DNA of 64,000 bases, taken from NCBI GenBank assembly GCA_030568195.1, contig JAJLTO010000001.1, forward strand, positions 186,001 to 250,000, in the 5' to 3' direction. This document shows, in pieces, positions 1 through 13,369 of this stretch. Position 1 is the stretch's first letter. Every line of letters starts with the position of its first letter. Under the pieces are notes generated by a model. It was not told where the DNA came from. It ran no database searches and worked only from the letters and a program-made list of their open reading frames with translations. Both the position numbers and the translations under genes were made by a program. This DNA is from Dipodascopsis uninucleata var. uninucleata. Taxonomy: Eukaryota; Ascomycota; Lipomycetes; Lipomycetales; Lipomycetaceae.

Positions 1-70
1 CCGATATCTATTTCGTATACTATCTAGAAAGAATAGTTCAAATATATATCCAATAATACAGAGATTCAGA

Positions 71-1137
71 ATGTCTACCGATCCTGCACTCGAGCTACTT
101 TCAAAGTCATTTGGTAATTTGTTGACTCTTAACAATCCAGAGGTATAATTGCCTACAAAGAAACAATTATGATTCCATTAAGTTAAGAATATAGTTGAAT
201 ATCTAACGGGACTTCTAATTTATAGGCCGTTGCATCTTTGGAAGCATCTTTTCCAAAGCTTACTGAAGAGCAAGAGAAGAAGCAGGCGGAAGTACTCGCT
301 TTGTCTGAGGGCTTTCCTGAGAAGCTGACTGAACTGAATTCCGCACTTGGAAAAGGCAAGTTCATCTTAGGCACAAGTACCCCATCTGTTGCAGACCTCA
401 TCATCTATTCCCGTGTGCGAGAGCCGGTTGTTAAAACTTGGTCCGACGAAGAATGTGTCAAGAACGCAAATCTGATTAGATGGGCCGATCGAGTTCAGAA
501 ATCTGGGCTGATTAAGGTCGATGATTCAAATCAGCTTATCAAGCTTGATGCTATCAATGCTGCCAAGAAGAAGGAGAAAGGATCTAAGCCACAGACGTCT
601 GCTCCTGCATCCAAGGAGATCTCGCCTGCTATGGTGGATCTTCGTGTTGGATTTATTCAGAAGGCCGTTAAGCATCCTGATGCTGATTCCCTATATGTCT
701 CGACTATTGATATGGGTGACGAGTCTGGACCGAGAACTGTCTGTAGCGGTTTAGTCAAATACGTTCCAATTGAAGATATGCAGCAGCGCTATGTCGTCGT
801 AGTTGCTAATCTCAAGCCAGTCAATATGCGTGGTATTAAATCTGAAGCAATGCTTCTCTGTGCTTCCGATGAGGGACATGGAAAAGTTGAATTTACTATT
901 CCTCCAGAGAACTCTAAACCTGGTGACAAGCTCTTCTTCGAAGGATTCGACGGAACTCCTGAATCGCAGTTGAACCCAAAAAAGAAAGTCTTTGAAACTA
1001 TACAGCCTATGTTTTCTACTAATACGGACCTTGATGTTACTTTTACGCCTGTTGATGGAAGTGGTCCACGAAAGTTAGTGAACAAGGAAGGAAAGGCTGT
1101 AAAAGCCACTTCTTTAATTGGTGCTACAGTGCGATGA
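71..1137 (+). CDS. ARC1: Arc1/AIMP1-like tRNA-binding cofactor (EMAPII domain)
   Basis: Two exons, 71-142 and 226-1137, give 327 aa. The first exon encodes MSTDPALELL and onwards, and the intron has a CTAAC branch site at 203-207 and ends TATAG. The N-terminal ~120 residues resemble a GST-C-like module of the Arc1/AIMP1 type (GKFILGTSTPSVADLIIYSR). A Lys-rich linker (AAKKKEKGSK) follows, then a C-terminal EMAPII OB-fold from about residue 155 (VDLRVGFIQKAVKHPDADSL, KPVNMRGIKSEAMLLCAS). In yeast, Arc1 binds tRNA and docks methionyl- and glutamyl-tRNA synthetases in the cytosol; that role is inferred from the family. The gene converges on the NmrA-like gene, 136 bp away. The donor GTATAA is slightly atypical, but the splice restores the frame and the start. 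Confidence 0.88.
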
Positions 1138-1273
1138 TCCGATAAATACTATTACAACAGTAAGTGACATGTTACGATTAATTGTGAATAATTATATGTT
1201 ATTTTTGCAGAAAGATATAAGGGAAAGTAGTATATTCAGATAATATAAATTATTCTTTCAGAAGTCCATACAT

Positions 1274-2167
1274 TTAAAGTTTTTCTTTGTATAATTTCTC
1301 AAGAGTTGTCCAATTCCAGAGACCAGGATTCACGAGGCTGTTCTCAGTTGGCTCAAAGCTGAAAGCATTGGTTTCTGGATATGCTTGTAAATTCAAAAGA
1401 GCAACAGGGAATTGAGTAACATCAGCGATGAAGTCCTTAATTGGTAAGGGATCTTTGGCAGTAATCTTGATCGACTTGCCTGATAATTTCTCATAAATCT
1501 TAATAGAGTCCTTAAGACTAAACGTATCTCCCGCGATCGAAACGGTATCGGGAAGCGAAGCATAATCGTCTGCCTTTGAGGCAAGAGAGGCAACAGCCAA
1601 ACCAACATCCCTCAGGTCAGTCATGTTTATTGTCTGATCTCCAGATCCAACGAACGTAGCCACTTCCGCACCAGGTTTGAATCCGAAGAAACCTAAGTCA
1701 ACAAAGAAGAATCCTAAGAGACCATTGTACACCTGGATGACTTTCTTGATTCCTAGCTCACGTGCTTTTTCAGCATGCGCAGCCTTCGAATCGAAGATAG
1801 TAGTAGGATATGTGGATCGTAACTTCTCGTAGTTACAACCGAAATCTGAAGTAAAGTAGATTTTGACACCATTAGCAGCGGACGCTTCAGCAAGCTTATC
1901 CCATGCGCCAGACGCTCCAGCGCCAGTTCCAAGCAAGTTTACAACAACATCAATACCCTTTAAAGCAGATGTCAAGGAAGAAGAATCATCATAATTAACT
2001 TTCGTAAAGACGAGGCCCTCGGCTTTTGCTTCGGTCTTTGGATCACTTGTGGTCAAGACGACAACTGGATTGTCAAAACTCGACCGGAAAAGAGGCGATC
2101 TAAAGGCATTGGCTACAGGTTCGAACAAGAAGCCGTGCGATCCAGCTATTGCAACTTTGATCCCCAT
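1274..2167 (-). CDS. NmrA-like / isoflavone-reductase-like NAD(P)-binding protein
   Basis: Single-exon gene of 297 aa. The start was set at ATG 2167 because the protein then begins MGIKVAIAGSHGF, the first beta strand and nucleotide-binding loop of an NmrA-type Rossmann fold; the open frame extends 36 codons further upstream without family similarity. Other Rossmann-type stretches are GIDVVVNLLGTGAGASGAWD and FTSDFGCNYE. The family contains NADPH-dependent reductases (PCBER, isoflavone reductase) and redox-sensing regulators such as NmrA/HSCARG, and sequence alone does not separate these. The glycine loop is GSHGFLFEP rather than a perfect GxxGxxG, so cofactor binding is likely but not certain. 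Substrate unknown. Confidence 0.8.
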   Translation of the reverse strand: MGIKVAIAGSHGFLFEPVANAFRSPLFRSSFDNPVVVLTTSDPKTEAKAEGLVFTKVNYDDSSSLTSALKGIDVVVNLLGTGAGASGAWDKLAEASAANGVKIYFTSDFGCNYEKLRSTYPTTIFDSKAAHAEKARELGIKKVIQVYNGLLGFFFVDLGFFGFKPGAEVATFVGSGDQTINMTDLRDVGLAVASLASKADDYASLPDTVSIAGDTFSLKDSIKIYEKLSGKSIKITAKDPLPIKDFIADVTQFPVALLNLQAYPETNAFSFEPTENSLVNPGLWNWTTLEKLYKEKL

Positions 2168-3695
2168 TGTCCCTATTTGATTGTGATGTATTTGATCTGT
2201 TAAGGCTGTGTTATAAAGTATAATGAGCTGAATGTTACTTCGATGTTTTCTTGAAATATCAACTACAATCAACACGAACGAGGAGGGAAATTAATCTTAT
2301 TTATATTAATCGGTCACATCATATTAGCTGCAGTTGAATCTAGAGCAATGCATGATTTTGTATTTACAAAGCTGTAGTGAGAAAAGTTAGCAGATCAAGA
2401 TTAGAAATCAATCGTAATTAGTGATAACCAATGATTACCATTATCGACCTTCGGATAATAATAATGGTAATGCCGAGCAAATCCAGTCTGAAACAAATTA
2501 GCAGCAAACTGATTGAACGCTCTAGCATGAATGAGCACTTTATTGAAAGTAGCAAGCTCATGACCGAATTAGCTGTATAATATTCAATTTGGGAACTCGT
2601 GGTAGGAGACCATTGTTAGGGGTTCAGCAGTTAATTATTCATCATTAACATAACGAATATTACTGAAATAATCAAATATGTGTATTAGGGTGATTTGTCT
2701 GCTTACGCAAGAGTTACTAAGATGCCTTGACTATTAATTTGTGTAGATACTGTTTGCTTATTTTCAAGAGAACATTCCATGAGAATAGATAGCACAATGC
2801 TGATATTAGGGTATGACTGTCACGTGCGTACGAGACTATCTGACCCAATAAATAAGGGCTTTCACAAGACCTAGATAGTGTGTCGCAAAATCTAATATAT
2901 TTTCAATAAATATGGATCAAGGGTTTGTGTAACATTGCTGTCAGAACGTAGTGACAGGTATGCGAGCAGTAACCCCTTTGTGGGAACAACTTACTTATAC
3001 TTTATTTGCCGTCTTTGTCCTTTTACGTATTAGATTTAGTCACGATTGCCTTGCTAGCTGCCAGTGACGATTGGCGCAAGGGTGCTAGCTGCAGCCTTTC
3101 ACCGTGGGTGTTGTAGTTTTATTATCAGATTTGGATTGACTTCAAATTTATTATCGTCCTGCTTTTGGCGCCTGAACGACGCTTTCGTACGAAACAGGGC
3201 TTACATTATGCAATTGAAGCAATTAGATATGTAGCAAAATAAAGTCCATTTCTAGTAGTAGTAATAGTAATAGTAAAGTTTTTACCTGAATTTGACTGCT
3301 AGTAGAAAGATAATTGCATACGTTTAGGACTGGGAGTTCATCGAAAAAAGGCTTTAGACTATGCTATTTAAAATTACATCAGGATAATTCAATGAGACGG
3401 AGAATGATAAAGAAAGGGTATTTCACTTATTTCTAGCTACTATTCTCCTTTAGAACGACCATTTTTGTACTGCGTACAGATTACCAGGGCACACACTTTA
3501 GAAATATAGAGGAAGTATTCAGTAGTAAGTACAAGACCACTTACATTTACCGAGAACTTGCTACGATACTTCTATCGAAATATATCATTTTACGCTTTTA
3601 TATTGCGCGTGCCAAGTTAAGAAACAGAGGATTAAATTCAGCACTTCTGATTTAGAGGTACAGATTAATATTTAACTTATATCGTACATTTAACA
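2168..3695. other. Intergenic region between divergent NmrA-like and Rab genes
   Basis: About 1.5 kb without a convincing reading frame or RNA gene. It should hold the promoters of both divergent neighbours. The only items seen are an E-box CACGTG near 2822 and scattered AT-rich sequence. Confidence 0.6.
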
Positions 3696-4635
3696 ATGAG
3701 CTCGAAAACTTGGGACTACATCGCCAAAATTGTGATGATTGGAGACTCGTACGTATTCGTTTGTTTTTGTGTATTATCATGGCAGAGACTTCTAGATACT
3801 GTAATCGCATAATACTAATTTAAAACCTATTTGGGATATCTATTGTGTAATAGAGCATGTGGAAAATCGTCGCTCACTGTCCGTTTGACTGACAATACGT
3901 TTAATGAGACACATGATGTCACTATAGCAGCTGAAATCGGTTCCAAGATAGTACCTGTTGACGATAATGTCTACATCAAGCTGCAAATTTGGGTAAGTTC
4001 GCTATCGCATGACTATAGTTAGCTTGTTGTCAAATAATTTAAGTGGACCAGCATTTATACTAACTCTGAACACATAGGATACGGTAAGATAACTATAGCA
4101 TACTTCTGCTTAGTATTTAATTACAGGTTTGTAAAGTGCATTGATTCTAACAAGGCTCTTGCAGGCTGGTCAAGAACATTATCGAGCAGTAACGAGATCA
4201 TATTTTAGGAATGCAACCGGCTGTCTTCTTGTATATGATGTGACTCGAAGAGAAACATTTTTGAATGTACAAGAATGGCTTGCAGATTTACGGGCTCAAG
4301 CCGAACCCGAAATATGCGTTCTCCTAGTTGGAAACAAGTGTGACTTAAGTGATACTCAGCGACAAGTATCTGTGCAGGAAGCTCGAGAGTGGGCGCATGC
4401 TAATGGTCTAATGGATTTCGTTGAGACAAGTGCGAAGACTGGTGACAGAGTAGAGGAAGCTTATCTCCAAGTTGCCCGCGAAATCTATTACAAGATAAAG
4501 GGAGGAAAATTTGATGTTAACGATAAGTCGCACGGAATAAAGGTGAACAGTGCTAAATACAATTCTTCATCAAATGGGCTCAGTTTAGATGCTAGTAATG
4601 GACCAGAATCGAAGTCTAGAAAGGGCTGTTGCTAG
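3696..4635 (+). CDS. Rab2/Rab4-clade small GTPase
   Basis: Four coding exons, 3696-3748, 3854-3992, 4078-4083 and 4165-4635, give 222 aa. The P-loop GDSACGKSS is split by intron 1. The invariant WDTAGQE is assembled from three exons: W ends exon 2, D-T is the whole of exon 3 (6 nt), and AGQE starts exon 4. NKCDL and ETSAKT are the guanine-binding motifs, and the protein ends GCC, a geranylgeranylation signal. Stretches such as TRSYFRNATGCLLVYDVTRRETF and REIYYKI resemble Rab2, with Rab4/Rab14 as close alternatives, so a role in Golgi or endosomal traffic is expected. Switch I reads TIAAEIG instead of the usual TIGVEFG, an oddity that may change effector choice. Tandem introns around the microexon have CTAAC branch sites (near 4057 and 4145). 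Confidence 0.92.
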
Positions 4636-5715
4636 AAGTATACTGTAGAAGGAAGTAATCTATCATTCTTAGCTCAGGTTCTTCTATATAAAGTACGGCT
4701 GGACAATGGCACGTGTGAATATCATAATAATATAGCAGGCACTGCAGAGTTATTTTTGGAGGTTTATTTTTGGTTTATATTTGACTACCTAGTGGTTTAG
4801 CATGTATAATATTTAATATAATGTATTTGGATCGTTGAGAAACAAAGAAAGCAGGGAACATACGGAACAGATAGAGGTAGTGGATAATATAATGTAAAGA
4901 TCTTGCTATTCAAATGGTTTGTGCTTATGTGACAATTATGAGTTTTACTTGGAGCGTTCTTTCTCAATATACACACTAGTTTGTGTTCATTTGTTTCTAT
5001 AAAAATTAGGCTAGTTACATGTCTCTGATTTTCATGGTTTATTCGTGGAGTATTTCAATGACTTGCACTTTCATTCAGTGCTCTTATTGGATTGATCTAT
5101 ATCTCTTTTTTTGTATAACCTCTACACGCGCGTATGCCAGATTCTTGACGTATCATTCTATAATTTGAGTCTTAAAAGAAACTATATAGATCTCCAGTTT
5201 CTCTACGATTGAACCTTCATTACCATTTCGAAATGTTAAATTGCATAGAGAAGATTTAGAAAAGCATGATAGCTGAGATCACTTATGGGAGAACGTCCGT
5301 CTTGTAGTCACGATAATGAGCTTTATCTCTAAGCCATGCACTAATTCTATACTCAGAAGACATAATTGAAAGCATGAAACCATATTCAAACGAATCTGAA
5401 ATACACTAACGAAATTCATAGTGCTATATCATAAAATATAAATCGCATAAATTAAACATTTATGACGACAGAACTCCCCAGCCATGACCAAAATAGATAA
5501 ACATAACACATAATTACAACACATTAAAATCAATAAATAGAAACGATGAAATAATGGTAATAGAGTTGAGATTTCAGTCTCTTTGAGCAGCCGATTCATT
5601 CCCCATTTCCTCCAACCTAGATCTACAATTACCAAACTCCAACGGAACGAACAATTAAGATAATTAATAGAATTCTGACAAAAAAAGATGTACAGTAACA
5701 ATGCACTTAAAAAAT
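4636..5715. other. Intergenic region between convergent genes
   Basis: About 1.1 kb separates the 3' ends of the Rab GTPase and the choline-transporter-like gene. It is AT-rich, with no credible ORF, so presumably 3' UTRs and terminators. A sequence matching the fission-yeast TR-box consensus (AAACAAAGAA, about 4842-4851) occurs here but sits downstream of genes, so no role is claimed. Confidence 0.6.
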
Positions 5716-8562
5716 CTAACTAAATCCTCCAAACTGTCTATCAGCCTCAGAGCAGTGACCTCCATGATTATTAACTTGGTCAATACCAAAACAAACGAAT
5801 GCAGCATCAACTATCATTGAAAGATTTCCTTCGGTTGCTCCTAACACTACCCATCCAATAGCACCGCCTACTAATCCAACTACGTAACCATAGAGACTGC
5901 CCCCATTGACATCCTGAGCAGCATGCACCCAAGCTCCAAATCCAAGAACGAGCGCTGTTAATGCACGTGCCGAGGAAAGTAGCATCTTCGCAAGCCTGTA
6001 TGCATGCCACGTATTGTTTGGAAACGGCGAGTTTCTGCCAAGATCGATAAATTTTTGATTTGAAATACCACTAGCAGATGCAACTAGTGGTTCCACTTTA
6101 ACTGCTGAATAAGATAACGTTATTGGATTCGTAATTGCACTAATCGGTCCAGCAATATAATTCATTAAGACAGCCTGAATTATAGAAACAACCTTCCGTG
6201 GCAGCACTAATAGCGGTAGTCTAATCAACAAAGCAATAAAGGCAGAGAAACATATGGTCCCAGCAAATGAAGTGCTAGCAACCGAGACAGACGTTAAAAT
6301 TATTGCTTTTGAAACAGACCGGGTATCTTCACTCGTTGGTCTATGGAAATACCACTGTGAAACCGTTAAAGTTGTCGCGACACGTTGAACACCAGAAAAT
6401 ACCCCCCAAGTCCAGAGATACATAATAATATACCACGCACCTAACAGCCATGAATTCTTATCCAATATCCAGATGGTTAAGCCAGAACTATTGCTCACAG
6501 TCCTTCCCCGCAAAAATACGCGTGTAAACATTGCAACCCACATCCAGGTAAACGCCGTAAATGATAGCAATACACCTAGACTCAGGAAGATCAAAGCAGG
6601 ATTTTCACCCAAAATTTTACAAGCTAGCTGGACAATACCTACTGCACGACCCAAAGAATTTCTGCTCTTGATTGCGAACCAAACCCAAAAGACCGCTAGA
6701 ATAGCAGGAAATAAGCTGGTCCAACGCATAGCTCTGTCTTGCGTAGTATTACCTCCCCAGCGATCATGATATGACATCACCAGCGGATAAATCGAAAGCC
6801 CAGCCAGAGAAATTGGAATGGAATAAACGAGCAAATGAAGCAAGGGTTGCACACAAGTACGTAGTAATATAAACCAAATAATCGAAACTGCTATCGCAAA
6901 AAGAGTATCAAAACCAAGAATCGAAAGTGAACCACCCAAAACTGTATATATAGTGTCGGTCAACGAGATGGATTTGGGAACTTCGGTTTCTAACCAAATA
7001 AGAATGGAAGTAGAAAACAGAGCTGCCATTGACAACATGTATAGTTTTGCCCAAACAGTATCTAGTGGAGCAATTGTTTTGACAATTTCAGAAAGAGGAG
7101 TAGGAGCCGTGATATCGGATGGCCTGCTGGAAGGTATAACCTGATGGGGAAGAAAATTCGGAGGAAGCCGTTCAACATCGGCTGGCTCAATAACTCGTAG
7201 AAATTCTGCATGCTGCTTTATACGATCTCTATAGTCCTCCCCATTGCTCTCCAAAAGAGGTATTTGCACGGCCATATCGCCTTCCGTTAAGCTATGATCT
7301 TGTCCATCGAGGTTATTACCTGTAATAGTATCATCATAACTATTCGTATTGCGGTTATCGTATTCTGTGTCTTCATCGTATAATAATCCGTTACGGCGAA
7401 CGTTAGCGGCATTCATTGTAGCTAATGTCATGTTCCTGGGGAACGGATGTTCGTGAAATCTAAGTCTAGCAGGAGGTGGCGACTTTTGCCTATCACGAGA
7501 TACAAAACTATCAAGACCAACACTTTCCATAGAATTCCTCGATGAAGCGACCACAGCTTCATCATCTTCAAGAGCCATATTTTGGTTTGTCGATGCCGGA
7601 AGTGCTTTAACAGTAGATGATGAAGGATCACCAGCGGTCTCATCAAAGTCCTCTTCTTCATCGTCATATGGTCGCCAGCTGCTGCGTATGACAGAGTCTG
7701 CTGCATATAAATGACCTGTATATGTGCCAGTCATAAAATCTTCACCTTCTATACCATCATGGCTATCTGGCGCCAAAGCTCGACTAGAACCTAGACCAGC
7801 AGTTCCAAATATGCTGTTTTGCACAGCAGGCACGTTGCCTGCTGTTGTGACATTGGGTGTGCTTGAACCTCCACCTGAGCTTTTGAAAAATAACCTACTT
7901 GATCTGTTGGAAAACATTCTACTACCTGAAGATTGAGGACGCTCCTCAGCAATAGGACTAGTCACTGAAATGTTGAACTGATCGCGTTCCTCATCGTCAT
8001 CATCGTCATCATCATCGTCCTCAAGCAAACCTGCACGTGACTTGTAAGGTCTCGAGCTAGACGCCATCCAGTTTCGTCTTGGGGAGTATATAGATCTCGG
8101 ATTATCATCCATATCAGGCATACCTTCCACGGCGGAATAGAAGAGCCGTGAGGCAAAGGTTGATTGTTGTGAAGCCGGTCGGGGAATGTGGCCACCAGTT
8201 CCAGACCCAAGAGATTGATTACCAACGGTATTGCTACCATTGTTATCATTTCCACTATTAGCTGTGCTACTATTTCCTAAACTTGCATTTCGTGACTCTC
8301 GGCCTGTCCGCGTCTGGGAAGAAGACAAAAATTTGGAAGCGTCTAAATTACAGTAGCAATTTTACATCAGTACATAACGTTCAAACACCTTGCGCTGATC
8401 TTAGGAGAGTAAGCCATATTATTAGAACATATAACTTCAGAGCGCTCTCGGAATACTTCAAGTAACCATGATAAAAGGACTCTTTTTAATCACTATTCCT
8501 AGATAGCTATTTCCATGAAGTCTTGACATATCAAATAACCTGTACTTACATTCAGAGAACAT
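5716..8562 (-). CDS. Choline-transporter-like (CTL/SLC44, Pns1-type) membrane protein
   Basis: The 5716-8342 exon carries nearly all of the protein but has no ATG near its upstream end. A 13-nt first coding exon at 8550-8562 (ATG TTC TCT GAA T, donor GTAAGT) joins in frame at 8342, giving 879 aa starting MFSEYASKFLSSSQ. The first ~400 residues are Ser/Asn/Asp-rich and probably cytosolic, including a run of Asp near residue 115. The second half has about ten hydrophobic segments and ends with the choline_transpo signature region (MNYIAGPISAITN, LYGYVVGLVGGAIGWVVLGA). Family members are plasma-membrane or vacuolar transporters of uncertain substrate. The first exon and the 207-nt intron are inference; the main exon is solid. 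Confidence 0.85.
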
Positions 8563-9373
8563 GACCAAATTTGACGGTCTCTAAATCAAAGAGCGCAAGC
8601 CTGCCAACCACTACCACAAGAGACTATGAATACTAATACTACTTGTGTCCTCCACTATGGAACAACAATATATCCGCAGAATATTACGTTTCGCACCTCT
8701 GATCGTCTCAAAATCGACTAATCACTGCATATAACCTAGAGTTCAGAGTGGGATTCAAGGTCAAGCGAAGACAAACGAAGCTGTTTATTTAGTAGTGACA
8801 TGGAGTTATCTGCAATAAGTGAATAATTATTTTATAAAAACACCTTAACAAAGATTCTCCGAAACATTTTTGGCATAAATACAAAACAGACGATAGCGTA
8901 CAAATTATGGCATAATTGAAAATAAATAATGCATTTATACATGAATTCACGATATCAACTAATACTACAGATAAAATATTTCTATAATGGCAACAAGAAA
9001 TGGCGATGAAATAAGACTTTGACATTGAGCAATAGGACAAAATGCCAGTCATATTAAGATATTATATAAACATAAGACAGCGGAAAATCAGGAACATTCA
9101 TAAGTTGATATAATGCACTAGAGATGTTAAAGAGTCCAAAAGCTTACAGATTTGGCCAGGTAATACTAGACTAAGAAGCAAGATAGGTAAAAAAAAAAAA
9201 AGAAAAGCACTAAACAATAATAGATGATCATCGCATAAAGTAGTATGTAGCATATATTTTGTTCTAGTTTATGTCTGTCTGTCCGCTGATCTGTTTACAT
9301 CACTTTGCCATCACTCGCCCACTTGTTTGTAAAGTCATGCTCTGCTTTTCTTTATGCATATCACTAAAGAAAT
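8563..9373. other. Intergenic region upstream of CTL gene, downstream of RPN8
   Basis: About 0.8 kb of AT-rich sequence with a poly(A) run near 9190. It contains the promoter of the choline-transporter-like gene and the 3' UTR of RPN8, both on the minus strand. No gene seen. Confidence 0.55.
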
Positions 9374-10523
9374 TTAGTTTTCAACCTTGTTCTCAATAAG
9401 ATCATGGAAAGCGATAATAGCACGAATCAAAGAACTCAGATATATTGTCATAAGCTCATCATTAGACTTGACAGTAATGGCATGAGCAAGTTCGCTCTCT
9501 CCGTTCTTTGATTCAGCAGACGGCGTTGACAAGTTCGGTAGCAGGTTGAAAACATCCTGAAACTTTCCCAGTATAACATGATTTACTGGAAGTTCACCCG
9601 ACGTAACTTTAGCCAAGTATGCACTAATCTCCGACAGACGGTGGTGCAGGCCCTTGAGTGACTGCAACTGCTGCGTGAGACGTGTAGATAGGGTGCCAAC
9701 TGCTGCGTCACGAATGTCACGTAACAAATGTTCAACACCAATTTCCTCAGCTTCTTCAGCTTCAATTATGGAAGGTGTATGCATGAAAGTGTGAGCAGTC
9801 GTACTACCATCATCCTTGATCTCCTCGACCGCAAAATAAGCATCTGTCACGGTATTAATGCTCTTCATGTGGACATCAACAACAACCAGAACTGGATTTG
9901 GAGTATAGCGCTTAAATAAACTATTGATTTCGAGATCAGCTGCTTGTCGCTTCGGTCCTGTATGGTACCATCCAATCAACTTTTCGCGAGCATTAACTTT
10001 CTTAAACATATCATTCATCATCTCAACATAATTATGATCCAGGAACCACACTGATGAGTCTTTGTCGTCTTCCTCGAAAGGTACTGGATATGGGGTTTCG
10101 TTAGTGATCCTCCTTCTACTGATATTTCCTGCAACCTCATCCGCACCAATTAACGACTTCACTGCCAAGCTCCATCCACAAGATCCGTCATAGTATGAAT
10201 CTAGAATATACTTATAGATTCCCTAAGAAAACGAAATTATGGATAAAACAAATAGTCTGTAGGCACAGACTATATGATGAGGCTCACATTGCTTGCTCTA
10301 CTTCTCCTGATCCAGGTCCTTCATCATCTCGTTACGTACCTGCGAAACTGTTCGTTACCCGCACAATCGATCCATTATTGTGGCCCAGTAAAACACCTAC
10401 TACTCTCCTTTTGGTGCCTTTTACTGTTCGGTTATAATGATCGACTACTGAAAGTAACACCAATGGTGCCACAGTCACCATCTGACTCACTTGAGAGATG
10501 CTTTCTGTTGTTGTAGCAGGCAT
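9374..10523 (-). CDS. RPN8: 26S proteasome lid subunit Rpn8 (PSMD7), MPN domain
   Basis: Two exons, 10340-10523 and 9374-10083, give 297 aa. Exon 1 encodes MPATTTES followed by [17 protein letters not shown] and [12 protein letters not shown]. The splice rebuilds [13 protein letters not shown], the exact Rpn8 context (donor GTACGT at 10339, branch CACTAAC, acceptor CCAG). WYHTGPK and the C-terminal helices follow. Rpn8 is the catalytically dead MPN partner of the Rpn11 deubiquitinase in the proteasome lid, and the metal-binding JAMM motif is missing here as expected. The intron is long (256 nt) and holds a perfect 8-bp hairpin at 10253-10272. RPN8 is divergent from ADK1 across 388 bp. Confidence 0.96.
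10253..10272. repeat. Perfect 8-bp inverted repeat inside RPN8 intron
   Basis: TAGTCTGT, then AGGC, then ACAGACTA: a perfect 8-bp stem with a 4-nt loop near the middle of the 256-nt intron. It may fold in the pre-mRNA and shorten the effective donor-branch distance. That function is inference. Confidence 0.6.
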
Positions 10524-10911
10524 GCTTCTTATAATTCGATTCCTAAAATCTCCGTCCTCCACGTATAACTCGCTTCTTCGATGTATTATGCAATGCGGTG
10601 AATCTATCCTAAACAGAAAAATGATCGGCTTAACGATGATGTTGCTTACCGGATTCTAGATTCTTTGCCTTTTGCTCTTCTATCTAGTTCCTTAGCACTG
10701 CACAATTGGAGACGGTGGTTGTGGTTTTTTTTTCAGATTTTGCCTGTTGACCGAGGGCTAGGGTGTTGCTTCTTGGTTCTTTCCGAGCGCACGAACTTTT
10801 CTCGCCTTAAAGGATTTTGCTCCGTCTCGACCACGACAATATCGAAAATCCGCCATATATATTCAGCGAAAATTGTCAATTTGGAAATATTTGCAATACC
10901 CGTAATACATA
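10524..10911. promoter_or_regulatory. Bidirectional promoter region, RPN8 / ADK1
   Basis: 388 bp between the two divergent start codons with no ORF of its own. It contains T-rich tracts (near 10728). I saw no PACE element for RPN8. Confidence 0.55.
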
Positions 10912-12307
<1,396 letters not shown>

Positions 12308-13369
12308 GCAGATACTCCTTATAGACGAGCAATATCACCAATTAATTGGTTAGAGATACTTTGAATGATATCTACATTTCCTGAGTAATGCGATTCTTGT
12401 GTTTACTTTGGGAATTAGTATATCGAATAGTTGATAATCTATTGGACAATGTTGCAGACAAACGGAACAGTTTATACTTGTGATAATTAGACAAATAATG
12501 TTACTAAAATAATAAAATTTCGATTTAGTTCCTCCTACCTTATCTTAACATGATCGTAGACGTTATATATATATATAGTTTGAATTCGAATGTCCAAATT
12601 TTAGCATTTGATTTTCCAAATTTTTTCAAGCTGAGTATCGAGGTAGATTTTAATAGAGCAACTAAAGCAAATGAATTTCGTCTTTCCGGTGTTACCTTTA
12701 TATCAGGAGCAAGATATTTGACATTTATAATCCTTGAATAATGAATTACTGCAACTTAAAGGAGAGTTCACTTCGCATAGTTGACTGGAAGCCACTATCG
12801 AAATAGTTTGACAGCTACATAGTCAACGTTTCTAGAAGCGAGATCAGTAAAGAGGCGATTGTTGCGCTAACAGAAGGAGTACTGTTTCGAAAGCAATTCT
12901 AATGCTAGTCAAATATTAATTATATAAGTCAAGTAGTGTATTAAATATATAAGTATATGTCTGTGTGTGGAGTATAAGAGCTACGCTTCACATCATATAC
13001 TAAATGCATACGTCATCTTCATAATCTTGAAGCATAATATTCGCGCGTATACACGTAAGCCAAAATTCACACGACGATTAGAGTCCCAATTCAAGTTACT
13101 TTCATATTAAAATATCAAAGACACTATTAAAAGCTCTTCTTTTATTAGTACTTCATTCTTTACATTATTCTTTCGAAATATCGTGTATATTACTCACTTC
13201 TTTGTTATATTCCATGTCATAATACCATGTCTCGCAATCTCAGTGCCTCTATGAATATCTTTGATCAACTATGTATTTTTTACACCACAAATATACAACA
13301 ACAAATATGAATTTCCTAAAATATGAAAAAAAAAATATGGACAATAATACAAATTAAGGAATATTGAAT
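12308..13369. other. Intergenic region between convergent ADK1 and GT31 genes
   Basis: About 1.1 kb of AT-rich sequence. The only ORFs (for example 12550-12741) are short and unlike any family. Presumed 3' UTRs and terminators. Confidence 0.55.

Noticed and set aside
4842-4851. TR-box-like AAACAAAGAA
   Set aside because: Lies between the 3' ends of two convergent housekeeping genes, so a Ste11 target role is unlikely.
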